Counted from the first letter of the stretch, positions 9,981 through 18,830 are shown. The stretch: DNA of 59,077 bases from Bacillus sp. NTK071 (GCF_017303315.1 NZ_JAFKOI010000018.1:1-59077); one strand, 5' to 3'. The notes: generated by a model not told the origin, from the letters alone. Translations and numbers: made by a program.

Positions 9981-10453
9981 TGCGAATTGGTCACGGATTT
10001 GATGTTCACAAGTTAGTAGAGGGGCGCCCTTGTATAATTGGCGGGGTAACCATTCCATTTGAAAAAGGACTTTTAGGTCATTCGGATGCCGATGTGTTAC
10101 TTCATTCTGTTGCAGATGCATGTCTAGGTGCTATTGGCGCGGGAGACATCGGCAAACATTTTCCAGACACAGATGAAGCTTTTAAAGATGCTGATTCAAA
10201 AGAACTTCTTCGTCAGGTCTTCGAAATTGTGAAGGATAAAGGCTACATTCTTGGGAATGTTGATTGTACAATTATCGCACAGCTTCCAAAGATGGCTCCT
10301 CATATAACAGCGATGCGTGAAGTGATTGCAAGTCTTTTAGAAGCTGAGCTCAGTCAAGTGAATGTGAAAGCAACGACATCCGAACAATTAGGGTTTACAG
10401 GTAGAGGGGAAGGGATTGCTGCTGAGGTTGTTGTCTTACTGGAAAAGGCTTGA
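9980..10453 (+). CDS. ispF: 2-C-methyl-D-erythritol 2,4-cyclodiphosphate synthase IspF
   Basis: IspF cyclises CDP-methylerythritol 2-phosphate with release of CMP, two steps after IspD. The 157-residue sequence begins [10 protein letters not shown], giving zinc ligands Asp8 and His10; the [11 protein letters not shown] segment gives the third ligand, His42. The C-terminal [16 protein letters not shown] motif is intact. Starts within the ispD stop (TAATG), with AGAAGGAGAG just upstream. Confidence 0.96.
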   Translation: MRIGHGFDVHKLVEGRPCIIGGVTIPFEKGLLGHSDADVLLHSVADACLGAIGAGDIGKHFPDTDEAFKDADSKELLRQVFEIVKDKGYILGNVDCTIIAQLPKMAPHITAMREVIASLLEAELSQVNVKATTSEQLGFTGRGEGIAAEVVVLLEKA

Positions 10454-10522
10454 CCGATAATTTGACTCTAATGGTAAAATAATAAGACAGATAAAGATAA
10501 AAACTTAATGGTGGTGTATAGA

Positions 10523-11992
10523 ATGGGAAACGAAGTAAGGGTACGCTATGCCCCGAGCCCAACAGGATATTTACATATTGGGAATGCTCGAACGGCTTTA
10601 TTTAACTATCTATTTGCGAGAAGTCAGAATGGTAAATTCATTATTCGTATTGAAGATACAGACCAGTCGCGTAATGTGGAAGGCGGCGTAGAGAATCAGC
10701 TTGATTACTTAAAGTGGCTTGGCATGGATTGGGATGAAAGTGTTGATAAAGAGGGAGAGTATGGCCCTTATAGTCAAATGGAGCGTCTTGATATTTATAC
10801 AGAACATACAAAAGAGCTTCTAGAAAAAGAATTAGCATATAAGTGTTATTGCACTGAGGACGAGCTTGAAGCAGAACGTGAAGCACAGCGCGCGCGAGGT
10901 GAGATGCCTCGTTATTCCGGAAAGTGTCGCCACCTTACAGAAGATCAGCGTGAGAAAATGGAAAGTGAAGGTAGAGAGCCTAGCATTCGATTTGCCGTTC
11001 CACGTGACAAGGAATATGCTTTTGATGATGTTGTAAAAGACCGTGTTTCTTTTGAGTCAAATGGAATCGGTGATTTTGTTATTGTGAAGAAAAACGGCAT
11101 CCCGACATACAACTATGCTGTTGCACTTGATGATCACCACATGAAGATTTCTCACGTTCTACGTGGAGACGATCACATTTCAAATACACCAAAGCAGCTT
11201 ATGATCTATGAAGCATTTGGTTTTGAGCCTCCTAAGTTTGGTCACATGACTTTAATTGTTAATGATCAGAAGAAGAAGCTTAGTAAGCGGGATAAGTCGA
11301 TCGTTCAATATATTGAGCAATACCATGATTTGGGTTTTCTTCCTGAAGCGTTGTTTAACTTTGTAACGTTACTTGGTTGGTCACCTAAAGGGGAAGAAGA
11401 ACTATTCACTAAAGATCAACTTATTGAGATCTTTGATCCTGAGCGATTATCCACGTCACCTGCTGTATTTGATTCACAAAAGTTATACTGGATGAATAAC
11501 CAATATATTAAAGAAGCGAGTATCGAGCGCGTAGTTGAGCTTGCCCTACCGCATTTAATCGAAGTTGGTAGGTTCCCGCTTGAGATGACGCCTGAACAAA
11601 TGGAATGGGCAAAAGAGCTTATTGCACTTTATCAGGAGCAACTTCACTACGGCCGGGAGATTGTCGAGCTTACTGAGTTGTTCTTTAAGCAGGAAATTCA
11701 GTATAATGAAGAGGCAATGACCGTACTAAACGAAGAACAGGTTCCTGAAGTTATGCAAGGGTTTATTGATCAGCTTGAAAATGTAGAGGAGTTTGAGCCA
11801 GCTGCAATCAAGTCTGCTATTAAAGCAACACAGAAGGCAACAGGTCACAAGGGTAAGAAGCTATTTATGCCAATTCGTGTTGCAACTACCGGCGAAACAC
11901 ATGGACCAGAGCTTCCACAGGCTATTGCCCTTCTTGGAAGAGAAGCTGTTAATGCTCGCTTGAACCAAGTCATTTCGATGAGTAAAGCATAA
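10523..11992 (+). CDS. gltX: Glutamyl-tRNA synthetase
   Basis: GltX charges tRNA-Glu, and in Bacilli also mischarges tRNA-Gln for later amidation. The 489-residue class I enzyme has [11 protein letters not shown] (HIGH-type motif, about 10-20), a cysteine-rich insert near CYCTEDE, and KLSKRDKS (KMSKS-type motif, about 250). I chose the ATG at 10523 ([13 protein letters not shown], as in B. subtilis), preceded by GGTGGTG; the ATG at 10508 has no ribosome binding site. Only a weak promoter candidate (TTGACC, 10450-10455) lies in the short gap after ispF. Transcription probably reads into the T-box and cysES, the arrangement known in B. subtilis. Confidence 0.96.
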   Translation: MGNEVRVRYAPSPTGYLHIGNARTALFNYLFARSQNGKFIIRIEDTDQSRNVEGGVENQLDYLKWLGMDWDESVDKEGEYGPYSQMERLDIYTEHTKELLEKELAYKCYCTEDELEAEREAQRARGEMPRYSGKCRHLTEDQREKMESEGREPSIRFAVPRDKEYAFDDVVKDRVSFESNGIGDFVIVKKNGIPTYNYAVALDDHHMKISHVLRGDDHISNTPKQLMIYEAFGFEPPKFGHMTLIVNDQKKKLSKRDKSIVQYIEQYHDLGFLPEALFNFVTLLGWSPKGEEELFTKDQLIEIFDPERLSTSPAVFDSQKLYWMNNQYIKEASIERVVELALPHLIEVGRFPLEMTPEQMEWAKELIALYQEQLHYGREIVELTELFFKQEIQYNEEAMTVLNEEQVPEVMQGFIDQLENVEEFEPAAIKSAIKATQKATGHKGKKLFMPIRVATTGETHGPELPQAIALLGREAVNARLNQVISMSKA

Positions 11993-12014
11993 GGCTTTGA
12001 TTAAATACAATCGT

Positions 12015-12264
12015 TGATGAGGAGAAGTAAATGAGTTGAGTTCTTCTTAGAGAGAGTCGCCTTGGCTGAAAGTGACTTAAGAATTCACCCATTGAAATGC
12101 ACCTCTGAGTCTCCTGCAGAAAGCCATAATGGTCATTATGTAGGAGCGGCGCCGCCGTTATCGGTGAAAGGGATTTTCTTACTATAAGAGAATTCGAAGC
12201 AGAGTGGAACCACGCAAAAAGCGTCTCTGTGTGATGGAACGATCACACAGAGACGCTTTTTTTA
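12015..12264 (+). promoter_or_regulatory. T-box riboswitch, tRNA-Cys specific, upstream of cysES
   Basis: The stem I base AGGAGA (12020-12025) pairs with TCTCCT (12110-12115). The AGAGAG and GGCTGAAAG signatures of stem I are present, and a TGC cysteine codon (12098-12100) sits in the specifier position. The T-box sequence AGAGTGGAACCACGC occupies 12201-12215; in TGGA the variable base is A, complementary to the U73 discriminator of tRNA-Cys. The downstream 12216-12264 hairpin with a T-run is the terminator that uncharged tRNA-Cys would prevent. It sits between gltX and cysE, so it lets gltX be expressed while gating cysES by cysteine supply. Confidence 0.93.
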
Positions 12265-12321
12265 TTAGGTATTAATTTCAAACGTATCTCGTGGAATCAT
12301 GAGAAGAGAGGAGTGGAGGAT

Positions 12322-12978
12322 TTGTGGAAGACATTGAAACAAGATATTGATGTTGTCTTTGATCAGGACCCCGCTGCAAGAAGTTACTTTGAAGTAATTT
12401 TGACCTATGCAGGGCTTCATGCCATCTGGTCACATCGCATTGCTCATTGGTTCTGGAAGAAAAAATTCTTTTTTCTCGCAAGAGCAGTTTCTCAACTTAG
12501 CCGTTTCTTTACAGGTATAGAAATACATCCAGGAGCAACAATTGGGGAGCGGTGCTTCATTGACCACGGGATGGGTGTTGTTATAGGTGAAACTTGTGAA
12601 ATTGGTAATAATGTTACGCTCTTTCAAGGTGTGACCCTTGGTGGAACAGGAAAAGAAAAAGGAAAGCGACATCCAACACTTGAAGACAATACACTTGTCG
12701 CCACAGGGGCTAAAGTGCTCGGCTCTATTACGATAGGACAGAATTCAAAAGTAGGAGCGGGATCAGTTGTTCTGCAAGATGTACCAGAGAATTCGACGGT
12801 AGTAGGTATACCAGGACGTGTCGTTATTCAAAATGGTGTTAAAGTCCCTCATAATCTTGATCATCATAAAATGCCGGATCCGGTTGCAGATAAATTTAAA
12901 TTAATGGAGCAAGAAATGCTCGAATTAAAAGAGGAAGTTCAAAGCCTAAAAAAGAGGAGTGAAAGTTATGGCGATTAA
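12322..12978 (+). CDS. cysE: Serine O-acetyltransferase CysE
   Basis: CysE acetylates serine with acetyl-CoA, the first step of cysteine synthesis. The 218-residue sequence has the N-terminal helical region ([14 protein letters not shown]) and a left-handed beta-helix of hexapeptide repeats with the catalytic stretch [23 protein letters not shown] and [16 protein letters not shown]. The start is uncertain: TTG at 12322 has good spacing from GAGAGGAG, and GTG at 12313 (three more residues) is in frame. Its end overlaps cysS. Expression is gated by the T-box, so cysteine-tRNA shortage raises both cysteine synthesis and charging. Confidence 0.93.
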   Translation: MWKTLKQDIDVVFDQDPAARSYFEVILTYAGLHAIWSHRIAHWFWKKKFFFLARAVSQLSRFFTGIEIHPGATIGERCFIDHGMGVVIGETCEIGNNVTLFQGVTLGGTGKEKGKRHPTLEDNTLVATGAKVLGSITIGQNSKVGAGSVVLQDVPENSTVVGIPGRVVIQNGVKVPHNLDHHKMPDPVADKFKLMEQEMLELKEEVQSLKKRSESYGD

Positions 12979-14368
12979 GCTATACAATACATTGACGCAG
13001 AAAAAAGAATCTTTTCAACCGATTGAAGAGGGAAAAGTGAAGATGTATGTGTGTGGGCCGACTGTTTACAATTACATTCATATTGGAAATGCTCGTCCTG
13101 CTATCGTTTTTGATGTTGTTCGTCGTTATCTTGAGTATCGTGGCTATGACGTGCGATATATATCCAACTTTACCGATGTAGATGATAAATTGATTCGAGC
13201 TGCTAAAGAACTTGGTGAAGAGGTTCCTGATGTCGCTGAACGCTTTATTGAAGCTTATCATGAAGATACAGGTGCACTTGGCGTTAAAAGAGCAAATGAG
13301 CATCCAAGAGTAACAGAGAATATGGAGGAAATCATTGCATTTATCGAAGCTCTTATAGAGAAAGACTTCGCGTACGAATCTGATGGTGATGTTTATTTCA
13401 GAACGAAGAAATTCGAAGGGTATGGTAAACTATCTCATCAATCGATCGATGAACTGAAGCTTGGTTCACGTATTGGCGTAGGTGAAAAGAAGGAAGATCC
13501 ACTTGATTTCACACTATGGAAGAAAGCTAAAGAGGGTGAAATCTCATGGTCAAGTTCGTGGGGAGAAGGGCGTCCGGGCTGGCATATCGAATGCTCCGCT
13601 ATGGCGCAGAAGTATCTTGGAGATACAATTGATATTCATGCCGGAGGAAAAGACCTTGCGTTTCCACACCATGAGAATGAGGTGGCTCAAACGGAAGCGT
13701 TAACTGGGCACACTTTTGCGAATTACTGGCTTCATAACGGGTATATCAATATTAACAATGAAAAGATGTCAAAATCACTGGGCAACTTCGTTCTAGTGCA
13801 TGACTTAATTAAACAACATGATCCAGAAGCTATTCGTTTCTTCATGTTATCGGTTCATTATCGTAACCCGATTAACTTTAATCATGAATTACTTGAAAGT
13901 GCAAAAACAGCATTGGACAGAATTAAAGATACGGTAGAAAATATTGAACATCGATTAGAAAACAGTGCGGATCTTGCTGAAGACGTGCAAGGTTGGAAAG
14001 AAAAGGTTGAAGTGTATCGCGAGCGATTTGTAGCAGAGATGGATGATGATTTTAACACGGCTAATGCCATTTCTATTCTTTTTGAGTTATCCAAAGAAGC
14101 GAACCTCTATCTACAAGGATCCAATTCTTCGAAAGAAGTGCTTGAACTGTTTATTGAGCGATTTAATGATTTTGGTTCAGTACTTGGTGTTTCTTTTAGA
14201 GAAGAGAAAGTCCTTCTTGATGAAGATATTGACCAACTTATTGAAGAACGGAATGAGGCAAGAAAACAGCGGAACTTCTCTAGAGCAGATGAAATTCGGG
14301 ATGAGTTAAAAGAACAGGGCATTCTTCTTGAGGATACACCTCAGGGCGTTCGCTGGAAGAGGATGTAA
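12968..14368 (+). CDS. cysS: Cysteinyl-tRNA synthetase
   Basis: Class I synthetase that charges tRNA-Cys. The 466-residue product has the zinc-binding start [15 protein letters not shown] with the HIGH-type motif, the zinc region [24 protein letters not shown], and the KMSKS motif exactly conserved (EKMSKSLGN). The ATG at 12968 follows a GAGGAG site in the end of cysE and overlaps that gene by 11 bases; an in-frame GTG at 12959 is part of the ribosome binding site. mrnC follows three bases after the stop. Confidence 0.96.
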   Translation: MAIKLYNTLTQKKESFQPIEEGKVKMYVCGPTVYNYIHIGNARPAIVFDVVRRYLEYRGYDVRYISNFTDVDDKLIRAAKELGEEVPDVAERFIEAYHEDTGALGVKRANEHPRVTENMEEIIAFIEALIEKDFAYESDGDVYFRTKKFEGYGKLSHQSIDELKLGSRIGVGEKKEDPLDFTLWKKAKEGEISWSSSWGEGRPGWHIECSAMAQKYLGDTIDIHAGGKDLAFPHHENEVAQTEALTGHTFANYWLHNGYININNEKMSKSLGNFVLVHDLIKQHDPEAIRFFMLSVHYRNPINFNHELLESAKTALDRIKDTVENIEHRLENSADLAEDVQGWKEKVEVYRERFVAEMDDDFNTANAISILFELSKEANLYLQGSNSSKEVLELFIERFNDFGSVLGVSFREEKVLLDEDIDQLIEERNEARKQRNFSRADEIRDELKEQGILLEDTPQGVRWKRM

Positions 14369-14371
14369 CCA

Positions 14372-14791
14372 ATGAAGAAATTAGATGTTAAACAACTAAA
14401 TTCTTTGGCACTTGCCTATATGGGTGATTCAGTCATTGAGATCAATGTTAGGAAGCGACTTCTTTACCAGGGGCATATTCGACCGAACCAACTACACCGT
14501 ACAGCAACGAAATATGTCTCAGCAAAAGCACAGGCAGCATTCCTCCATCAGGTGCTTAATCAAGGAGCTCTGACAGAAGAAGAAGCGGGTGTAGTACGCA
14601 GAGGACGTAACGCAAAATCAGGTACCGTGCCGAAGAATACGAGCGTTAGCACCTACAAATACTCAACGGCTCTTGAAGCCTTGTTTGGTTATCATTACTT
14701 ACAGGGAAATGAAGAGAGAGTGGATGAGTTATTGAAAGATCTATACAAATTCGTAGAAGAACCAAAGAAAGAAGTGAAGTCAGATGGATAA
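14372..14791 (+). CDS. mrnC: Mini-ribonuclease III (MrnC)
   Basis: MrnC is a dimeric RNase III-type nuclease without a double-stranded RNA binding domain; in B. subtilis it matures both ends of 23S rRNA, helped by ribosomal protein L3. The 139 residues contain the two catalytic RNase III stretches: LALAYMGDSVIE (about 12-23, catalytic Asp19) and STALEALFGY (about 97-106, catalytic Glu). It is embedded between cysS and rlmB and overlaps rlmB by eight bases, grouping it with RNA-processing genes. Confidence 0.94.
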   Translation: MKKLDVKQLNSLALAYMGDSVIEINVRKRLLYQGHIRPNQLHRTATKYVSAKAQAAFLHQVLNQGALTEEEAGVVRRGRNAKSGTVPKNTSVSTYKYSTALEALFGYHYLQGNEERVDELLKDLYKFVEEPKKEVKSDG

Positions 14792-15530
14792 AGAATTTAT
14801 TGTTGGACGTAATGCGGTGCTTGAAGCGTTACGCTCAGGACATGAAATTAATAAGATTTGGATTAATGAAGGTTCACAGAAAGGGCCGCTGCAAAACCTT
14901 ATTCAAAAAGCTAAAGAACAAAATGTTCTCGTACAGTTCGTGCCAAAACGAAAGCTTGAACAATTGTCAGGTGAAAGTAACCACCAGGGAGTCGTTGCCT
15001 CAATTGCTGCTTATGAATATGCTGATTTAGAGGACTTGTTTAAAAAAGCAGAAGAGTCAGGTCAACCTCCTTTATTCCTTATCCTTGATGAAATTGAAGA
15101 TCCTCATAATTTAGGATCTATTCTAAGAACAGCTGACTCAGCTGGAGCACACGGTGTTATTATTCCAAAGCGTAGAGCAGTAGGGTTAACATCGACTGTT
15201 GCTAAATCTTCTACTGGTGCTATTGAGTATATTCCTGTTGCGCGTGTAACGAACCTTGCACGAACAATGGATGAATTGAAAGAGCGTGGAATTTGGTTTG
15301 TAGGTACGGATGCAAAAGGCGGTCAAGATTACCGAGAAGCTGATTATGATATGGGAATAGGTCTTGTGATTGGTAGCGAAGGAAAAGGAATGGGTCGACT
15401 AATTAAAGATAAATGCGACTTTCTTGTTAGCCTTCCAATGGCAGGAAAGGTTACATCACTTAATGCATCTGTAGCTGCAGGGTTAATGATGTATGAGGTT
15501 TATCGCCAACGTCATCCTCTGGGGGAGTAA
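14784..15530 (+). CDS. rlmB: 23S rRNA (guanosine-2'-O-) methyltransferase RlmB (TrmH/SpoU family)
   Basis: A SPOUT-class methyltransferase of 248 residues. The N-terminal substrate-binding domain starts with FIVGRNAVLEAL. The SpoU core shows DEIEDPHNLGSILRTADSAG (about 100-119, with the catalytic Asn/Arg), GLVIGSEGKGM and the C-terminal LPMAGKVTSLNASVAAG, which form the knotted SAM site. The expected reaction is 2'-O-methylation of a 23S rRNA guanosine; the exact site is inferred from the family. It overlaps mrnC and is followed after three bases by yacP. Confidence 0.92.
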   Translation: MDKEFIVGRNAVLEALRSGHEINKIWINEGSQKGPLQNLIQKAKEQNVLVQFVPKRKLEQLSGESNHQGVVASIAAYEYADLEDLFKKAEESGQPPLFLILDEIEDPHNLGSILRTADSAGAHGVIIPKRRAVGLTSTVAKSSTGAIEYIPVARVTNLARTMDELKERGIWFVGTDAKGGQDYREADYDMGIGLVIGSEGKGMGRLIKDKCDFLVSLPMAGKVTSLNASVAAGLMMYEVYRQRHPLGE

Positions 15531-15533
15531 ATC

Positions 15534-16043
15534 ATGGACGTGCTGTTAGTTGACGGCTATAACATCATAGGTGCTTGGACTGAGTTAAGGTCTCTAAAAG
15601 AAAAAGACTTCAGTAAAGCCAGAGAGCTCCTTATTGAAAAGATGGCTGAGTACCAGGCATATACAGGCTATCAGGTGATCGTCGTTTTCGACGCTCACCT
15701 CTCACATGGTATCGAGAAGCGGCATAGCCAGTATCGGGTAGAAGTCATTTATACAAGAGAAAATGAAACAGCGGATGAACGAATTGAAAAAATGGCTAGA
15801 GAACTTAAAGGTATTCGAACTCAAATCCATGTTGCTACTTCTGATTATACAGAGCAATGGGCGATCTTTGGGCAGGGAGCGTTAAGGAAATCTGCACGAG
15901 AGTTGTATAACGAAATGCAGCGGATTGAAAAAGGAATCGAAAAAAGAGTAGATACCGAGAATCGGAAGAATCGTTCATCAGGCCTGTATTTATCAGAAGA
16001 AGTCAGCGAAATATTCGAAAAATGGCGAAGAGGTGGAAAATAG
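15534..16043 (+). CDS. rae1: NYN-domain endoribonuclease YacP (Rae1)
   Basis: A 169-residue PIN-like NYN domain protein. The first acidic motif LLVDGYNIIGAW (4-15) and later YTRENETADERIE carry the conserved Asp/Asn/Glu residues. In B. subtilis this protein is Rae1, which cleaves mRNA in the ribosomal A site in a translation-dependent way. The GGGGGAG ribosome binding site lies at the end of rlmB. It ends the cysE-to-yacP gene run; the sigH promoter begins five bases after the stop codon. Confidence 0.9.
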   Translation: MDVLLVDGYNIIGAWTELRSLKEKDFSKARELLIEKMAEYQAYTGYQVIVVFDAHLSHGIEKRHSQYRVEVIYTRENETADERIEKMARELKGIRTQIHVATSDYTEQWAIFGQGALRKSARELYNEMQRIEKGIEKRVDTENRKNRSSGLYLSEEVSEIFEKWRRGGK

Positions 16044-16047
16044 TAGG

Positions 16048-16077
16048 TTGACGATTTTTCGACACGTGCTGTATAAT
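16048..16077 (+). promoter_or_regulatory. SigA-type promoter of sigH
   Basis: TTGACG (16048-16053) and TATAAT (16072-16077) with an 18-bp spacer, between yacP and sigH. In B. subtilis the equivalent promoter is repressed by AbrB; that is not visible here. Confidence 0.85.
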
Positions 16078-16113
16078 ATTTCTATATAGCGTACTGGTCG
16101 GGGGGAACGCATA

Positions 16114-16809
16114 TTGAGCACAGTAGACCTCAAAGAAACCACGGTAGATCAAGAACAACTGACAGTAGACCAAAGAAACATGGAACACGTAGCATTCGAT
16201 CAACTTGATGATGAATTGCTCGTCATCATGGTACATGAAGGTCACAGCAGAGCGTTGGAACATTTGATTACGAAGTATAAAAATTTCGTACGCGCTAAAG
16301 CGAGGTCGTATTTTCTTATTGGAGCAGACCGAGAAGATATCATTCAAGAAGGGATGATTGGTCTCTACAAAGCTATTCGTGATTTTAGAGGAGACAAGTT
16401 CTCATCTTTTAAAGCGTTTGCCGAACTTTGTATCACCCGGCAGATGATTACAGCTATCAAAACCGCAACGAGACAAAAGCATATTCCGCTGAATTCTTAC
16501 GTATCGCTCGATAAGCCTATTTACGATGAAGAATCAGACCGGACATTACTAGACGTCATTTGTGGCACCAAAGTCACTGATCCTGAAGAATTAATCATTA
16601 ATCAGGAAGAATTTGATGATATCGAACTTAAAATGTCTGAAATTTTGAGCGATTTAGAGAGAAAAGTGCTTATGCTTTATCTTGATGGCCGTTCTTATCA
16701 GGAAATTTCGGTTGATTTAAATCGTCATGTAAAGTCGATTGATAATGCTTTGCAGCGTGTGAAACGAAAGCTTGAGAGGTATCTTGAGCTTCGTGAAGTC
16801 AGCCTTTGA
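16114..16809 (+). CDS. sigH: RNA polymerase sigma-H factor
   Basis: SigH directs transcription of early sporulation and stationary-phase genes. It has region 2 with HLITKYKNFVRAKARSYFLIGADREDIIQEGMIGLYKAIRDF, read in pieces here as FVRAKARSYF and EDIIQEGMIGLY, and region 4 with LYLDGRSYQEIS plus NRHVKSIDNALQRVKRKL. The TTG start lies about seven bases after GGGGGGAA. It gives 231 residues, somewhat longer than the 218 I recall for B. subtilis; the N-terminal 25 residues are not conserved and repeat TVDQ. A downstream ATG at 16180 is possible but lacks a good site. A terminator follows. Confidence 0.94.
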   Translation: MSTVDLKETTVDQEQLTVDQRNMEHVAFDQLDDELLVIMVHEGHSRALEHLITKYKNFVRAKARSYFLIGADREDIIQEGMIGLYKAIRDFRGDKFSSFKAFAELCITRQMITAIKTATRQKHIPLNSYVSLDKPIYDEESDRTLLDVICGTKVTDPEELIINQEEFDDIELKMSEILSDLERKVLMLYLDGRSYQEISVDLNRHVKSIDNALQRVKRKLERYLELREVSL

Positions 16810-16842
16810 TAGGGACAGGCTTATAATAGGTTATAAATAAGG

Positions 16843-16865
16843 CAGGGGATCTCCCCTGTTTTTTT
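16843..16865 (+). terminator. Terminator of sigH
   Basis: CAGGGG-ATCT-CCCCTG stem-loop (16843-16858) followed by seven T residues. Confidence 0.93.
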
Positions 16866-16890
16866 CTTTGTACAGCCTTTTGAGGCTTTA

Positions 16891-16918
16891 TTGACACGCT
16901 GAAACGCGCTGTGATAAA
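16891..16918 (+). promoter_or_regulatory. SigA-type promoter for rpmG-secE-nusG
   Basis: Consensus TTGACA (16891-16896) and GATAAA (16913-16918) with a 16-bp spacer, the latter preceded by TGT. About 150 bases of leader separate it from rpmG. Confidence 0.7.
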
Positions 16919-16960
16919 GTGATAAAAGTAAGAATGTCAAACTTTTTGTAAGGTTTGTAG

Positions 16961-16990
16961 AAACGTCACAGTGTCGCTGAACGTTTTTTT
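16961..16990 (+). terminator. Possible leader attenuator before rpmG-secE-nusG
   Basis: AAACGT (16961-16966) pairs with ACGTTT (16981-16986), with an inner CAG/CTG pair (16969-16971 with 16977-16979), followed by a run of seven T and then ATTTT. It lies between the promoter and rpmG, so it is placed to control read-through into the operon. A simple partial terminator is the alternative. Confidence 0.6.
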
Positions 16991-17066
16991 ATTTTGGTCT
17001 TTTTTAGTTTAAGAGAGCTTATTTAAATACAAACTTCACAACTGCGCGGCTTAGGAAGGTGTCATT

Positions 17067-17216
17067 ATGCGTAAAAAAGCAGTGCTAGCATGTGTTCAAT
17101 GCAACAGCCGAAACTATACAACTATGAAAAACTCACAGACAAGCCCGGCCCGCATCGAAGTTAAAAAGTATTGCAAATACTGCGATGCACATACTGTGCA
17201 TCGTGAAACGAAGTAA
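17067..17216 (+). CDS. rpmG: 50S ribosomal protein L33, zinc-binding form
   Basis: L33 is a small 50S protein near the E site. The 49-residue product has the zinc-ribbon cysteines CVQC (9-12) and CKYC (36-39), the C+ form; zinc-independent paralogues are usually elsewhere and under Zur control. An AGGAAGGTG site precedes the ATG. In Bacillus the L33 gene precedes secE just as here. A 7-bp hairpin (GTTTGCC/GGCAAAC, 17232-17252) sits between this gene and secE. Confidence 0.95.
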   Translation: MRKKAVLACVQCNSRNYTTMKNSQTSPARIEVKKYCKYCDAHTVHRETK

Positions 17217-17310
17217 TGCCTCAAAGGGGTCGTTTGCCATCTAGAGGCAAACAGCATCAAAATAGATTCTCGGGGGAGTTTTCCGCCAGATTAATTGGGG
17301 GTAGCAAGTA

Positions 17311-17505
17311 ATGGCAAGTATTGTTCAACGTTCTGGTAAGTTCTTTCGTAATGTCGCAAGTGAAATGAAGCGGGTGAGCTGGCCAACACGTAAAGAATTA
17401 ACTCGCTATACCATCGTTACAGTGACGACGGTTATCTTTATAGCAGTGTTCTTTGCGCTAGTTGACCAGGGTATTTCCTCGTTAATCCGCCTCATTTTAG
17501 GATAA
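17311..17505 (+). CDS. secE: Preprotein translocase subunit SecE
   Basis: SecE clamps the SecY channel in the cytoplasmic membrane. At 64 residues it is the short single-span form typical of Gram-positive bacteria: an amphipathic N-terminal helix, the conserved VASEMKRVSWPTRKEL segment (about 15-30), and one membrane helix (about 34-60). The ATG follows a GGGGG ribosome binding site. It is followed by nusG after 79 bases that contain a TCATTCT/AGAATGA hairpin (17520-17540). Confidence 0.95.
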   Translation: MASIVQRSGKFFRNVASEMKRVSWPTRKELTRYTIVTVTTVIFIAVFFALVDQGISSLIRLILG

Positions 17506-17584
17506 TTCGTTATAAAATTTCATTCTCAAGGTTAGAATGAGAGAGTAAATGAGCTGGGGAGGGAAGGACAGCAGTCCTGCATAT

Positions 17585-18118
17585 ATGGAAAAAAGATGGT
17601 ATGTTGTTCATACGTACTCGGGGTATGAAAACAAAGTAAAAACCAACCTTGAAAAAAGGGTTGAAACAATGGGCATGACAGATAAAATCTTTCGTGTACT
17701 CGTCCCGGTAGAAGAAGAAACAGAAATCAAGAATGGTAAGAAGAAGACAGTTATGAAGAAAGTCTTTCCTGGCTATGTTATTACAGAGATGGTCATGACA
17801 GACGATTCTTGGTATGTTGTGCGCAACACGCCTGGCGTAACTGGATTCGTAGGATCTAGTGGTGCTGGATCTAAACCTACTGCTTTGCTTCCAGAAGAAG
17901 TAGAATCACTTCTTAAGCAAATGGGAATGGAGCAACCAAAAGCTGACGTGGACTTTGAACTGAAAGAGAAAGTTAAGGTTAAAGAAGGACCGTTCGCAGA
18001 TTTCGTAGGTTCCGTTGAAGGCATTGATACAGACAAAGGTAAAGTGAAAGTGCACGTTAATATGTTCGGCAGAGAAACTCCTGTTGAGCTTAATTTCGGG
18101 CAGGTTGAGAAGTTCTAA
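17585..18118 (+). CDS. nusG: Transcription elongation/pausing factor NusG
   Basis: NusG binds RNA polymerase and ribosome; in Bacillus it promotes sequence-specific pausing. The NGN domain begins KRWYVVHTYSGYENKVK and includes FPGYV; the KOW domain follows (KVKEGPFADFVGSVEGI). The ATG at 17585 gives 177 residues, the B. subtilis length. An ATG at 17549 would add 12 residues (MSWGGKDSSPAY) and lacks a convincing ribosome site. The best ribosome site (GGGGAGGG, 17556-17563) is 21 bases from the chosen start with an AGGAC/GTCCT hairpin between them. Confidence 0.92.
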   Translation: MEKRWYVVHTYSGYENKVKTNLEKRVETMGMTDKIFRVLVPVEEETEIKNGKKKTVMKKVFPGYVITEMVMTDDSWYVVRNTPGVTGFVGSSGAGSKPTALLPEEVESLLKQMGMEQPKADVDFELKEKVKVKEGPFADFVGSVEGIDTDKGKVKVHVNMFGRETPVELNFGQVEKF

Positions 18119-18129
18119 TAGAAAAGTCC

Positions 18130-18158
18130 TTGCTTAACTTTTCGATTAATGATAGAAT
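18130..18158 (+). promoter_or_regulatory. SigA-type promoter of rplK-rplA
   Basis: TTGCTT (18130-18135) and TAGAAT (18153-18158) with a 17-bp spacer, about 100 bases before rplK. Confidence 0.7.
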
Positions 18159-18209
18159 TTTAATGTTTCATGAGTCTCATACTAATCGAGACATTCTATT
18201 GATATATAA

Positions 18210-18246
18210 GGTGGGAGGGTGTAAACACCCAAATACCACATCACGG
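18210..18246 (+). promoter_or_regulatory. Putative L1-binding leader motif before rplK
   Basis: GTGG (18211-18214) pairs with CCAC (18236-18239) around an inner GGGTG-TAAA-CACCC hairpin, giving GGTGGGAGGG...ACCACATCACGG just before the ribosome binding site. This resembles the known L1 site in L11-L1 mRNAs, which mimics L1's 23S site. A second, shorter version precedes rplA. Confidence 0.65.
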
Positions 18247-18265
18247 ACTTAAGGAGGTGTGTCGC

Positions 18266-18691
18266 GTGGCTAAAAAGGTAATCAAGGTTGTTAAATTGCA
18301 AATCCCAGCTGGGAAGGCAAATCCTGCACCACCAGTAGGACCTGCACTAGGTCAAGCTGGAGTTAACATTATGGGATTCTGTAAAGAGTTTAATGCTCGT
18401 ACTTCTGACCAGGCTGGTATGATCATCCCAGTAGAAATCACGGTTTTTGAAGACCGTTCATTTACATTTATCACTAAAACTCCACCAGCTGCAGTTCTTC
18501 TTAAGAAAGCAGCAGGTATCGAGTCAGGTTCTGGTGAACCAAACCGCAACAAAGTTGCGACTGTGAAGCGTGATAAAGTGCGTGAAATCGCTGAAACAAA
18601 AATGCCAGACCTTAACGCAGCGAATGTAGATTCTGCAATGCGTATGGTTGAAGGTACTGCACGTAGCATGGGAATTACGATCGAAGACTAA
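18266..18691 (+). CDS. rplK: 50S ribosomal protein L11
   Basis: L11 binds the GTPase-associated region of 23S rRNA and is needed for the stringent response via RelA. The 141-residue product has the proline-rich N-terminal [19 protein letters not shown] (about 9-27) and the RNA-binding C-terminal domain. The GTG at 18266 is 7-8 bases after AAGGAGGTG, giving [12 protein letters not shown]; the in-frame GTG at 18257 lies inside the ribosome binding site. It is first in rplK-rplA. Confidence 0.96.
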   Translation: MAKKVIKVVKLQIPAGKANPAPPVGPALGQAGVNIMGFCKEFNARTSDQAGMIIPVEITVFEDRSFTFITKTPPAAVLLKKAAGIESGSGEPNRNKVATVKRDKVREIAETKMPDLNAANVDSAMRMVEGTARSMGITIED

Positions 18692-18786
18692 TGTTACACA
18701 AGCCGTTGCGATTAAAAGGGATTCCTGCCTGTATTTTACAGGTTCGCAACTTTTATTATGATGTCGACAATTTGGCGTCATAAATA

Positions 18787-18813
18787 GTGGGAGGTTAATC
18801 CGCTAAACCACAT
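18787..18813 (+). promoter_or_regulatory. Putative L1-binding leader motif before rplA
   Basis: GTGGGAGG (18787-18794) and ACCACAT (18807-18813) frame a short GG/CC inner stem; the outer GTGG/CCAC pair is the same as in the motif before rplK. It lies immediately before the rplA ribosome binding site, a good position for L1 feedback repression. Confidence 0.6.
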
Positions 18814-18830
18814 TCAAGGAGGAACACAAA

